A stretch of DNA of 64,000 bases, taken from the NCBI GenBank assembly GCA_017354895.1, contig CP071498.1:3720001-3784000 (forward strand), read 5' to 3'. Made by a program: the position numbers and the translations under genes. The notes below the pieces were generated by a model. It did no database searches. It was given only the letters and a program-made list of their open reading frames with translations, and was not told where the DNA came from. Below are positions 31,901 to 41,043 of this stretch, one piece after another. How positions within the stretch are numbered: the first letter of the stretch is position 1; the number at the start of each line of letters is the position of its first letter. The stretch comes from Podospora comata. Lineage: Eukaryota > Ascomycota > Sordariomycetes > Sordariales > Podosporaceae.

Positions 31901-33200
31901 ATTGGAGGAGGTACGGCGTCAGTTGGCTCCGAACAAGGTCGTCACTCGTCTTTTTCTGTCTCTTTTCGGACTCGACCGCCAGTTTTATCTCTTGGGAAAT
32001 CCTACGCTGCAGGTCGGTATGCCACTCGAAAAGCCTGGCGTTAAGACCAGGACTCGACAAGCCAAGTCCCATCTCGGACATTGCCTGACTTTCCTTGCGC
32101 CAACGGTCGACGGCGGCATCGATTGTATCCTTCTCCAAGCGAGACTGGATCTCCCTCCGCTCCGCTGGAGAAAGAGAGCTGATGTCTCGGCCATCTGGGA
32201 CCTCAGTGAAGAGTGAAATAGTCTTCTTTAGTGATGTGAGGCCAAGACCTTTTTGTGTTGTGGCAAGGACCTCGGGAGGAACGGTCGACTTGGAGTCGAT
32301 GGAAGACTTGGTCTGGTTCAAGAATTCGGCTGTTTCATCGTTGATCTTGGGTGCCGGCTCGGGTTCGATGGGGGAAGGCTCGGCCACAGTGTAGGTGAGG
32401 GAAGGACTGATTTTTGCTATCCTGGCCAGGTCCTCAGAGGACAAGATGTCGCCTAGATCCATCGTGGTGTTCTCGGGTAGCAGGCTCATAAACCTATTCA
32501 CCCGGGTCCGCAATTTGGAGCCGGTACAGCAAAGCAGTGACAGCTTCAGCATGTACCCGATGGTCTCGCTCCTGGCCGGCAGCACTCCATGAATCCGGGT
32601 TTCGTAGAGAGAGAAAACGTCTTCGCCTGCCGACTTGCCAGACGTTTCCACATCTTCCCCGCCCATCTCTATCCTCGCAATTCGGGCCCTCAAATAGGCG
32701 TGGTGGATCTGAAGCATTTCGAGCACCGAGAGACCGCCCAGTTCCTCGAGACGTCTGGCGACCATGGCGGCCCGCTCCAGTCTCCCGACCTTGATGCAGG
32801 CATCAAACATGGACAGGAGCTCTGCATGATCACCAGGAATGCCGGACTGGTTCATTCGACCTCGGGGGGGGCGCGGCAAATCGTCCGGGACTTGGACTGT
32901 GTTGGTGACATCAATGGGCCGCAGCTGATAGAGCGGGATTGCGTCGAGGGGGGCATTTTCGATATGTTGTTCGGTGACTGTTGTGGCGAGCTTTCTTTCG
33001 AAACCAACAAGAGCACGGTATGTTTTCTTGGTTGACGGTCTTAACACGGGGCCTGTATTAAGAAAGCGTTGCGTCTCGGCGGGGACACGGCTTGAGCTGG
33101 AGGGGAGTAGGCATCTCGAGGGGTGTCGTGACGAGCTGGACGTCAGCAGGGTCCGGACTGGGAGTGTATGCCGGGTGGCTACTCGCGACCGAACGAGCAT
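28917..33200 (-). CDS. RPO41: Mitochondrial DNA-directed RNA polymerase (T7-like, single subunit)
   Basis: Nuclear-encoded T7-phage-type polymerase that transcribes the mitochondrial genome (Neurospora CYT-5). One uninterrupted exon of 1,427 residues from ATG 33200; the frame continues upstream but has no earlier ATG. The N terminus MLVRSRVATRHTLPVRTLL is a basic matrix presequence. The palm aspartate lies in HQDGTCNGLQHYAALGGD near 897-914. The fingers helix is RKVVKQTVMTNVYGVT near 963-978, with the Lys and Tyr that in T7 contact incoming NTP. The second catalytic aspartate is in AAVHDSFWTHASD near 1,195-1,207. The protein ends SKYFFS, matching the family's conserved C-terminal foot. Insertions are present near 1,060-1,110 (Lys/Arg-rich) and 1,290-1,380 (acidic, with EDGMEDGMEHGMEG repeats). 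Divergent from ATP25. Confidence 0.96.
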   Translation of the reverse strand: MLVRSRVATRHTLPVRTLLTSSSSRHPSRCLLPSSSSRVPAETQRFLNTGPVLRPSTKKTYRALVGFERKLATTVTEQHIENAPLDAIPLYQLRPIDVTNTVQVPDDLPRPPRGRMNQSGIPGDHAELLSMFDACIKVGRLERAAMVARRLEELGGLSVLEMLQIHHAYLRARIARIEMGGEDVETSGKSAGEDVFSLYETRIHGVLPARSETIGYMLKLSLLCCTGSKLRTRVNRFMSLLPENTTMDLGDILSSEDLARIAKISPSLTYTVAEPSPIEPEPAPKINDETAEFLNQTKSSIDSKSTVPPEVLATTQKGLGLTSLKKTISLFTEVPDGRDISSLSPAERREIQSRLEKDTIDAAVDRWRKESQAMSEMGLGLSSPGLNARLFEWHTDLQRRISQEIKLAVESEKRQKKTSDDLVRSQLTPYLLQSTPDRLAAVVILSLLSLVSTYGVDKGVPLTRVVHHLASSVEEDIRVYKATQSIPKEMARTQKAREQKAKTLLKVAKARDYYAAKRGGQEEPAQAANDGKVFSSDLPLPILEPRWPATTKTKFGALLLGAFLDTAKVTVVREHPETKELVSQMQPAFSHSTQLRRGKKVGVIVPNRALVDILKTEPRVEVLARHLPMVVEPEPWTKWEKGGFIEYPTSVVRAKAQEKDQQIYTEAAIERGDMEQMMKGLDVLGQTAWRINRKVFDVMLEAWNNGAEVANIPAVNPNLPMPPEPENLDDPLARRVWLKAVKAVENEKGGLHSQRCFMNFQLEIARAFRDQTFFFPHNLDFRGRAYPVPTYLNHMGADHMRGLLKFAKGKPLGTNGLRWLKIHLANVYGFDKASLAEREEFTNENLQNALDSVRNPLNGNGWWLKAEDPWQCLATCFELTDALEHPDPTKFVSHLPIHQDGTCNGLQHYAALGGDTWGAEQVNLIPGERPADVYSAVAAIVAKRIDHDADELNLDLAIALKGKIVRKVVKQTVMTNVYGVTRTGARKQILKQLDALYPTIEADTGINPNVLASYCTSKVFDALSSMFKGAHDIQKWLGEIGGRVCQSLNAEQLRRIAMEEQDEVEHQQAQQALYEADSHRRRPKKAASDEVAIMAPKRKSKSLRAVKNESTLEALKEKFLSTIVWTTPLRMPVVQPYRNTANRVIATCLQNLSLMDTNRSDPVNRRKQLQAFPPNFIHSLDASHMMLSALESDERGLTFAAVHDSFWTHASDVDIMSDIIRDSFIRIHEEDVIGRLKREFEARFGDSVYLATVVKNTPAGKAIEDWRKGFRMTARQELLLEVKRLKLLKSEVPSERLEGEEMVTPASILEKLGSPDSMVGAAEAVEAEADTTAAPEDGMEDGMEHGMEGEADATELLGEGEQADESAQVSGKKWEKNLFSARKDKSFPNNTTQQQKVTVWLPLTFPDIPAKGDFDIQMLRQSKYFFS

Positions 33201-33678
33201 TGTTATGTGTGCGAGCTGGGGAGCCTCGGACAGCAGGCGAGGGAGGTGGTGGGCGAGGCGGCAGTCGGGGGCGAAGAGTGCGCGGTCCGCGAGAATTGCG
33301 GGCGGGCGGGTCAATGATACATGAAACAGGCGTTTATAGATGGCGAGATGCAAAAGGAGGGGTGTTTTGATGCAATAGGCCGGTCAAAAGAGGGCTGCCG
33401 GCGTCGAAATGGTCAACAGAAAAAGAGAAAAATCGAGTGCAGCGATACGTGATGATCGCCTCAAACTGATAACGCCCACAGCCAAAATTTTGCCCACCAG
33501 TCCCTACGCTGGTGCAGTCAGTGGGGATGAGCTCTGCCGTGACCAATCAGATGAGAGACAAGATTTTCCAGAAGGCGAAACGGAGCTGGTCTTCAACGGG
33601 CACGGACTCCTGCTGAAAACATCCCCCACGATATCAACATCAACATCACGGCTCTTTCAATTGCAATACAAAACAATC
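33201..33678. promoter_or_regulatory. Bidirectional promoter shared by RPO41 and ATP25
   Basis: Only 478 bp separate the ATG of the mitochondrial RNA polymerase (minus) from the chosen ATG of ATP25 (plus). An earlier in-frame ATP25 ATG at 33409 would shorten this to 208 bp. No TATA element was evident. Confidence 0.5.
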
Positions 33679-34785
33679 ATGGCCGGACCCTCTGTCACCG
33701 GAGCCATCCGCTGCTCATCTTGCACTCGGTCTGTCTTTCGAAGCTTAATAGGAAGCATCGCGGAATCCCGGACACCTCAAGCAGCACTTCGTTCCCAACG
33801 TTTGGTAACCCCGGCTGTTGGCTCAAGATATCATTCATCTTTTCGAGCATCCCCGCCACTGAGTAGAGGACCCGCCTTGGAAGAAACCCTTCAAAGAGAA
33901 GAACTCGACGGATCCATCTCTTCATCGAACCTCGACAGCAACAATGCAACCACAACCACGACCACCACTACTACCAGCAGCGAGCCATCCGATGTCCCTT
34001 GGTACCTCCAGGTTGAGCCGCCAAGACATCCCACGCTGATGCACGAGCCGCCACCATTGCCAGACATCCCCGAGGACTCGCCCAAAGTGATGGAACCTCT
34101 CCTCAAGTACATCTCAGAGGAATTGGGTATGGATGATTTGTCCCTGGTCGACCTGCGTGATAGGGACCCTCCAGCGGCGATAGGCCAAGACGTCATCATG
34201 ATTGTCGGCACAGCCCGCAGTGAGCGCCATCTTCACGTCTCTGCTGATCGGTTGGTGCGATGGCTGAGAGGTCGTGGAATTGGTGCCGACGCGGATGGTC
34301 TCTTGGGCAGGAATGAGCTCAAGATCAAGTTACGCCGTATCGCGCGCAAGGCCAAGATGCTGGGGACCGCGAGGAGTGCTCGTGCCGGTGATGATGGAAT
34401 CACCACCGGTTGGATCTGCGTCAACCTGGGAAGCGTTGGTGGGTCGAGAAGGGAGGTTCAGATGGTAGACGAGGAGGGGAGGTCCATGGGTTTTGGCGTG
34501 CCCCGGACAGGGGCCTCGGTTATTGTTCAGATGTTAACTGAGAGCAGGCGCCAAGAGTTGGATTTGGAAAATCTTTGGGAAGAGATGGGTAGGGAGGCTG
34601 TTGAGACCTACGAACGCCCACCGCCCCTCCGACGGGACTTCAGTGGATACAAGGCGTATGCCGGTCGTCGTACCAGGTCAGAGGGATATCGTCCTCGACG
34701 CATTCGCGAATTCTCTACCGCGGCGGTACCTCAAGGGACAATAGGGGCTCTTGCGGTGAAGGCGTTCAGGAATGGGCGTGGTTGA
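33679..34785 (+). CDS. ATP25: Mitochondrial ATP25-like protein with RsfS (DUF143) domain
   Basis: Single exon, 368 residues from ATG 33679, where MAGPSVTGAIRCSSCTRSVF begins a mitochondrial presequence; an in-frame ATG at 33409 would add 90 residues that look like leader sequence. A poly-threonine tract (near 95-105) is followed by VPWYLQVEPP, a block I associate with the family. The RsfS/oligomerisation domain spans about 137-235 (PLLKYISEELGMDDLSLVDL, MIVGTARSERHLHVSADRLV). RsfS-type domains bind the large ribosomal subunit protein L14. In yeast, Atp25 is cleaved, the N-terminal half being RsfS-like and the C-terminal half stabilising the ATP9 mRNA. This protein ends soon after the first half, so the second activity is probably absent. 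The tail is Arg-rich (YKAYAGRRTRSEGYRPRR). Confidence 0.85.
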   Translation: MAGPSVTGAIRCSSCTRSVFRSLIGSIAESRTPQAALRSQRLVTPAVGSRYHSSFRASPPLSRGPALEETLQREELDGSISSSNLDSNNATTTTTTTTTSSEPSDVPWYLQVEPPRHPTLMHEPPPLPDIPEDSPKVMEPLLKYISEELGMDDLSLVDLRDRDPPAAIGQDVIMIVGTARSERHLHVSADRLVRWLRGRGIGADADGLLGRNELKIKLRRIARKAKMLGTARSARAGDDGITTGWICVNLGSVGGSRREVQMVDEEGRSMGFGVPRTGASVIVQMLTESRRQELDLENLWEEMGREAVETYERPPPLRRDFSGYKAYAGRRTRSEGYRPRRIREFSTAAVPQGTIGALAVKAFRNGRG

Positions 34786-34957
34786 GGACCCATTGAGGCA
34801 ACTACCAGGTATGATGTGAGCTGTAATGATTAGTGTACAACACTGTACTGTATCTGCATGCAACCTTTTGTTACACAACAATGGCATGTCCTTGGCAAAT
34901 CAGGGTGAAGAAGTGTCTGGGTATGAAGGCTTTGTGTCACTCAATTTTCCGTTTCTT

Positions 34958-36244
34958 TTACAACCTCGCAGACTCCTTCATGACCTCTCTCAACATGGGA
35001 GCCACCTGCTTTCTGCTACTCCCAACATCCATCTGCCTCCAACACGCCCTCCACTCACCACCCTCCTCCCCATCCAGTTCTCCATTGTTCCACTTCTCCA
35101 GCCCCAGTGACCCCCCATTCTTCTCGGCAAATCTTCTCGCGACCTTCACAGCGTCCTGACCACCCAACCCCCAAACAAGCAGCTCCCTCGTAAAGACACC
35201 GCCCGGTTTGGAGACTGTCATAACCGCCGCAATATCCAGCTGCTGCTCCTTGGCCCAGTCCTTGAGAGCAGCCAAGAACGTCTGCTTATCCCCCACCTCA
35301 GCCAAGCAAGTCTCAAAGCCCTGAACAACGGTTGATATCCCCAAGTTCAACGACCCGTCGGTCCACTTTTTGTAATCCTTTCTGAGAATGTCGCGGTAGG
35401 ACAGGTGAAGGATACTATCCTTCAGCTCCGAAAGATGATCAAAATACTTCTCTCTGTCGTATCTTTGCCTGCTTGACCTGGCAACACTGAGAGTGGCAAC
35501 AAGCTTCTCCTCCGCATACGCTGCGGCATTGACATCCCAGTCTGTGGTCTTGTCTTTTGAAGTGAGTTTGACAGTGTCGATCAAGATGGGAGCCATGGCC
35601 ACCCTGGCCAGTTCCTCGTCGATTTCTTGGTGGCTTTGGAGCTGATCCCAGATTGGTTGGCACTGTGAGAGAACGAGACTCATGCAGCTGCCGCATTTGG
35701 CGAATACTCTTGGTTGGGCGTCGGAGGGGATGATGCCCTCGTCATCGTGGTGGTCGACGCAGCCTACGACGGATTTGTCGTAACCGCGCTTAGTGAGGTC
35801 GCCGGTGAGGACGTTGTGGTCGACCAGGTACCATTTTGTTGCTGATGGTGGCAGATCAGAAGGTGAAGGGAGGTCGGAGAGGGTGATCAGGTCGTCTGGG
35901 GTGACTGAGTTGGAGGAGGGGGGAAAGATTGCGTTGAGCTCAGCACGGAGGGCAAGGTCGTCACGGGGGAGGTTGGAGAGCGGGATGTGGAGAGCTGACT
36001 GGGATGAAGGGGCATGGGTGCGGAAGTAGGCATAGAGGACGGCTGAGCAGATTGAATCCAGGTCTGACAAAGAATGTCAGTGAGATGAGATAGGATGGGT
36101 ATAAATGTGTGTGTATGATGGGGGCATACCAGCAGACTCATTTCCTACCACAAAAGTGAGAGGATTCGGTCTTTGAGATGGAGGTGCCGTGAGTGCCTTG
36201 CGGGCTGTAGCCAAAAATGACTTGAGGGACACCCTCTGTGCCAT
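34958..36244 (-). CDS. PPX1: Exopolyphosphatase (DHH/DHHA2 family)
   Basis: Removes terminal phosphate from inorganic polyphosphate; metal-dependent DHH-family enzyme, cytosolic and/or mitochondrial. Exons 36244-36130 and 36063-34958 (66-bp intron) give 406 residues. Motif I, VVGNESADLDSICSAVLYAY, is split by the intron near residue 38. YLVDHNVLTG near 113 and VGCVDHHDDEG near 138 supply the metal-binding aspartates and histidines that name the family. GSCMSLVLSQ and APILIDTVKLTSKDKTTDWD follow. The C-terminal half is the DHHA2 domain. Length matches yeast Ppx1 (about 400). It is tail-to-tail with ATP25 (172 bp between stops) and head-to-head with the amidotransferase gene. Confidence 0.94.
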
Positions 36245-36834
36245 GGTGAATTGCACTTTTGGTGAGGATTCTGTGAAGATTCTCCGACTTGAGATGAATG
36301 AACTTGCAGCTCGTCCGACCTATATGTCAACCTCTGGCTCCTTCAGAGGCTCCTTCAACTCCGAGTAAAGATACGTACGTAGCACAACGGCAGGTCCGGA
36401 GAAAATTGCCCTTCTCGTGTTAAGGTTCCCGTCAAGAGTAGCCGTCGGGTATCACACGAGCACAACAGCCTTGCTTGCCTTGTCAGTGTAAATTTAGATG
36501 TCAAACAGGGAAGTCCCCATGAGGAACCCAGGGGCCCAGGACCCGGCAAGCAACGGCTCTCCGCACTGTCACGGCCCGACAGAACCCTGGAACGCCGTGG
36601 CGGGTGGGGGCCGCTTCTCCGACAACGGCCGAGCTTGAATACGGGAAGGTCCACTCGCGCCTTATCATCTCATCCGTGTCATTGATAAGCCCCGCCGTTG
36701 AGCTGCCATCTCATCTCACCCAACACCATTTGTTTTGTCGTGATAGCGCTTCATGATAGTCATTCAGTAACCAGCTGTGTTTTCTTTTTGGATATATCTC
36801 AGCTCATACCTACTGTCAACACCACACCAGCAGC
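36245..36834. promoter_or_regulatory. Divergent promoter between PPX1 and the amidotransferase-like gene
   Basis: 590-bp spacer between outward-facing starts; no gene or clear motif seen. Confidence 0.45.
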
Positions 36835-37665
36835 ATGGCACCCATCCGCCTCGCCATCCTCGAAGCCGACACTCCGGTCCCCCAAGCCAACGAAAAGTAC
36901 AAGGGTTACCTCGGCATTTTTACTCACCTCTTCAGACGTGCTGTAGACCCTGAACCTCTTGAATCAATCTTGACCATCACGGGCCATGACATTGTCGCCT
37001 TTCCCTCCACCGCCTACCCCGACCTCGACTCGATAGACGCAGTCCTTATCACCGGCTCAAAGTACAACTCGTTCGATAATGACGACTGGATACTGTCCCT
37101 GGTGGAATTCACCCGCAAAGCTCTCATCCATCCCCGCGTAAAAGTAATAGGCATTTGTTTCGGGCATCAGATCGTGGCCAGGGCGTTGGGATGTCTCGTT
37201 CAACGAAGTGACAAGGGGTGGGAGGTCTCAGTGACGGAAACGACTCTCACAGACAAGGGAAAGCAAATATTTGGAAACCACCAAAGTCTTGTACGTTGTC
37301 CCTCTCCCCTATCCCTTTCACCTATTCTAATAACAATCCACCAGAAAATCCAACAAATGCACCGCGACCAAGTCTACGGCATCCCCGCTGGCGCCCAACT
37401 CCTCGCCTCCACCGAAAAGTGCCCCAACCACGGCTTCCTCGTTCCCAACCGTGTCATCACCATCCAAGGCCACCCGGAATTCACCTCTGAAATCATGAAC
37501 GAAATCCTCGTCTTGCGGCACGGCACCGGCTTGTTTACTGACGAAGTGTACGAGTCTGGCGTGCAGCGCAATGGCGATCACCACGACGGGGTGGATGTCA
37601 CCAAAGTGTTTATCCAATTTCTTCAGGGCGAGTTCGATGAAGAGGAAGATCCAGCGCAAAAATAG
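36835..37665 (+). CDS. Class I glutamine amidotransferase-like protein
   Basis: Exons 36835-37290 and 37345-37665 give 258 residues. The 54-bp intron (donor GTACGT, branch CTAATAAC) is a multiple of three with no stop, so a retained-intron form would stay in frame. The nucleophile elbow is GICFGHQIVARALG with Cys108. The other triad residues are in ITIQGHPEFTSE, near 191-202. LITGSKYNSFDNDDWI precedes the elbow, as in the stand-alone GATase1 proteins of fungi related to yeast YLR126C/Dug3-like hydrolases and to GMP-synthase glutaminase domains. There is no synthetase partner domain. Substrate unknown: gamma-glutamyl peptides or free glutamine are both possible. Confidence 0.88.
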   Translation: MAPIRLAILEADTPVPQANEKYKGYLGIFTHLFRRAVDPEPLESILTITGHDIVAFPSTAYPDLDSIDAVLITGSKYNSFDNDDWILSLVEFTRKALIHPRVKVIGICFGHQIVARALGCLVQRSDKGWEVSVTETTLTDKGKQIFGNHQSLVRCPSPLSLSPILITIHQKIQQMHRDQVYGIPAGAQLLASTEKCPNHGFLVPNRVITIQGHPEFTSEIMNEILVLRHGTGLFTDEVYESGVQRNGDHHDGVDVTKVFIQFLQGEFDEEEDPAQK

Positions 37666-38838
37666 AAGGCTCCACATTTACCTAGCGATATATTCGAAAT
37701 GCATGCCGAAGATGCCGAATAACACGTATCTTCCCTGTTTACTGTGTGCTTGGTAGTGCGAGTGAAAAAGAAACGCTTTTGGGTTACGTATTCAGTCCAG
37801 AGCACTTCACACCGATATCATGTTGCCACAATACCTCCATCACCTCACAGTCCTTTTACCATTAGACCTCTCTTCAGGTGGTCAGATTGATGGAGAGGTG
37901 CCGTATTTAAGCTCAAGTCTCACCCCCTGTCCACACTAAACAACCCCCCCTGACACCCCAGATCTCCCTCCGCCGATCACCCGCCCACACCATCTCCGCG
38001 CCCCAAGATAGATCGCGATCATCACACCTCCCACCTTCCATTTTTATCTCTTTGTCCCCTGACTCTATTGAGGCAGCAACAGCAGCATGTCTCAGTCAAA
38101 GAGCACACATGTCTCACTCTTTTCAAGTCTAGACCCAACCATCCCCTCCGCAATTTATGTCGTTGAGCAGAATATATCTTGGTGGACCCTGACGATCACA
38201 CCATCCGCTTTTGCTCCGGACTGATAACTTGCGAATAGGTTGATCGGCTGTCGATGCGTTGCTGAATGTAAGGTACACCGAAGCAAGACCTCACGCACTG
38301 GAGGTCAAATCACCGACGTAGTGCCTAGCTGACTTTGAATTGGTAGATGTCTAGTGAAGCGTTGATGTTGATTTGATGTTTCTGCCATGGGCATGGTATT
38401 ACCAAAGTAAGAATGGCCATGACTGACGGTATTCCTCAACCCAAGCCTGCCCACCTGCTCCATCCTCAACTACCCATGATCACAGCACAAACCCCAAACG
38501 ATCATCGTAAATGCCTGGCTTCAAAGCCAATGTAATTCCTATCTGACTGACTGATAACAATGTCTACCGCGGCCCAGCCTGTTCCATCCACCGTTTCCCA
38601 CCTCAACCTATGCAAATGCTCTCATCCCACCTAGAGAAGAGAAGGAAGAACGCCATGAAAGAACAATGGGGGTATACCGGTATAGATCCATCTTTTTGCC
38701 CTTATAACGCCATTTGACCCATGAAAACACAACAAACCCAAAAAAAAAACCAAAAAGACAAAAAGCTGAATGCATGAACCACCCCTAAAAAACCTCCCCA
38801 TATACCTTGGTAAAAATGAATAATGCACCCTGTAACCC
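37666..38838. other. Intergenic, about 1.2 kb
   Basis: No gene supported. 37900-38100 is strongly C/T-rich and resembles a fungal 5' leader ending in an ATG at about 38087, but no open frame of useful length follows. The right end is the 3' region of the GPCR gene. Confidence 0.45.
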
Positions 38839-41043
38839 TCAAACCGCCGCACTGTGACTTCTCTCCCCTCTTTCCCTTCTCCTTCCAGAATGAACCCTCA
38901 TCGGCGTTGACTTCGCCGTCATCTCTTCCCCCTCCGACTCGTCTTCCTCCTCATCACTATCTATCCCTATCCTCTCCAAATCCACATCCCACCACTCCCT
39001 CTCCCGTGCATGAACCGCCCTAACCCCCCTATTTATAGCCCGCCTCTCACTCAAAATCTCCCCTTCCCTCCTTTCCCTCGCCAACCTCCCATCCACCAGC
39101 ATTTCTTCCCTCGTTCTGCCCGCCGTGGTCCCCCCCCCGGCCTTCGTGCTACTCCCCGCCCACCCAAAATAATACCCCAACCGCTTCCTCACCACCTCCC
39201 CCACCTTTCGTCCACTCGCATGCCTCCACGGCTGCTCCCTCACCGCAAAAAGCATGCAGTCCACCATTCCTTGCACGCTCAGGCTCAGAATCCCCAGAAT
39301 CAGCAACCACTGCGGGTCGTTCTTCTTGACCGAGTCATCATACCCCATGACGTGGCTCACAAAGGGAAAGGTCCAGATGATCATGTACACGAGAGGATAT
39401 ACGAAAAGTGACCGTAATTGGCGGCGGATTTTCTCCCGGTTCTTGCTCACGTCGCTGCCGCCGGCGGGCTCAAACGCTAGAGTGGAGGCGTTAAGGTGGG
39501 TCACCCCTACGGGATAGTTTCCCGCCGTGTTGGTCTGTGTTGTTGTGCGAGTTCCACCCGACAAAAGTGTGCCCGCGGCGGAGGAACGGTTGGAGGGTCC
39601 GCGGCGGAGCATAGTAAAGATGTTAGGGAGGGAGAGGACCCGTTTGCTGTTGTTGGTCGCTCTCGAGGTGCTGGTGCTATACCGAGAATGCCCCCCGGCA
39701 GGGTCGAGACTGCCGGGGGCGGTCGCGTAGAGGGGTCGTTCGAAGAAAGTGTCACTCAGTGAGGATGCTGGGTATGGATCGCCGAGCACCGTGGCGCGCC
39801 GGAGAAACTGTTGCCCTGCTATTGGGGCGGCGGAGACAGGAGAGGCCGCGTGAGCCGCCGGTGGCGGTGAGGGTAAGCCTGGATCCACCGCCGACAGAGG
39901 GTCATGAATGCCGTCGATTGACACGTCTGGCGATGTGGTTGCCTGGTTGAAGCCGCCCCAGTTCCATTGGATCAACTGCCTGGGCTGAGAAACCGGTGTT
40001 CTAGACGGGGAACCACCCGCAAAAGAGGACTCGGTGTTTCCTGTGTCCTCCACCCGCAACGTGCCGACGGAGGATGCGGACATTTGCCGCGTCTTCACGA
40101 GGTTGACCGTGTCAGTAGTAGAGGTTCGTTTCGAACTGGGTGTCGATGGAATAAGTCCGTGATAAGAGATTCGCGGTAGCGTTAATGCGGGGGAGCTGAG
40201 CTGTCGCTGGTGTCCATCTGGTTGCTGATATGTTTGATCCGCACCGCTCATTCGCCGTGGAGGCGGCAGACTAGTGGAACTCCTTCTCCCATAGTCGTCC
40301 ATCCGCTTCCTGATGTAGATGTAAATAAAAGCGTATATACCAATGATGCTGGCACATATCAGATACCGTGGTATCCAGCTCAGTGCCAGCCTGGACCAAC
40401 CATTGTCGGTCCGGAGGTAGCAGTAGTGTCCCACATTCTCAAACCCGTTGCCATTGATAAAAGCCAAACAAGCGGTGGAAACTGGAAACAGGTAAAAGAC
40501 CGAGTATGCCAAGTGACGGTAAGGGTAGAGGCCGGATTTCGGTCGGAATATATACATGACGGAATGCAGCGCAATGAGTAGAATGGCGACATCTGAGGAT
40601 TCGATGCCGATGGCGAGGGCAAAGCCGCTGAACTGGCAGAAAGCTGAATCCGACTCGATGGTCCCTTGATATAAGCTGACAAGCGGAAAGACAACGAAGG
40701 CGGCGGACTTGACAAAGTCACTTTGGACCAGCAACAAGATTAACCTGATTCTCTGTTAGTCCATGTTCCAATAACTGAACCAAACGTGGATGGGCACTTG
40801 CTCGTGCCGGAAACTTCGCCTCATCTTGACAAACCAGTAGAGAGTGGATAGTGTCGAGACGACGCTGACCGAAGCAAAGGTGAGAGACAATATTGTTAGG
40901 ATGTAGACTGTGTGTTTTGTGTGTTGGTCATCGGCCACGTATCGGCTCGTGATCGGTGACCTCAGCTCGACTGGCACGGAGCTCCGTACGCTCGCTGGAG
41001 ACGAGCCGTGAAGAAGCTCCATCATGGCAGAGAAAAAAACCAT
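38839..41043 (-). CDS. Seven-transmembrane G-protein-coupled receptor, Git3/GPR1 (carbon-sensing) type
   Basis: Plasma-membrane receptor of the Git3 class, which in fungi senses sugars or amino acids and signals through a G-alpha to adenylyl cyclase. Exons 41043-40802 and 40744-38839 give 715 residues. The 57-bp intron starts with GC (GCAAGT), and with a CTAAC branch it joins RRSFRHE to LILLLVQSD. Hydrophobic segments lie at about 45-72, 82-105, 115-145, 160-180, 200-225, 525-550 and 565-590, giving seven. The third cytoplasmic loop is very long (about 290 residues, Ser/Pro/Thr-rich) as in Gpr1. The segment IRRQLRSLFVYPLVYMIIWT at TM6 matches the Git3 C-terminal domain. The tail is Arg/Glu-rich. 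The ORF continues above 41043 only through a GTG, so this ATG was chosen. Confidence 0.9.

Noticed and set aside
38087-38140. Possible start of a gene after a C/T-rich leader
   Set aside because: No open frame of useful length follows on the plus strand, even allowing one typical intron.
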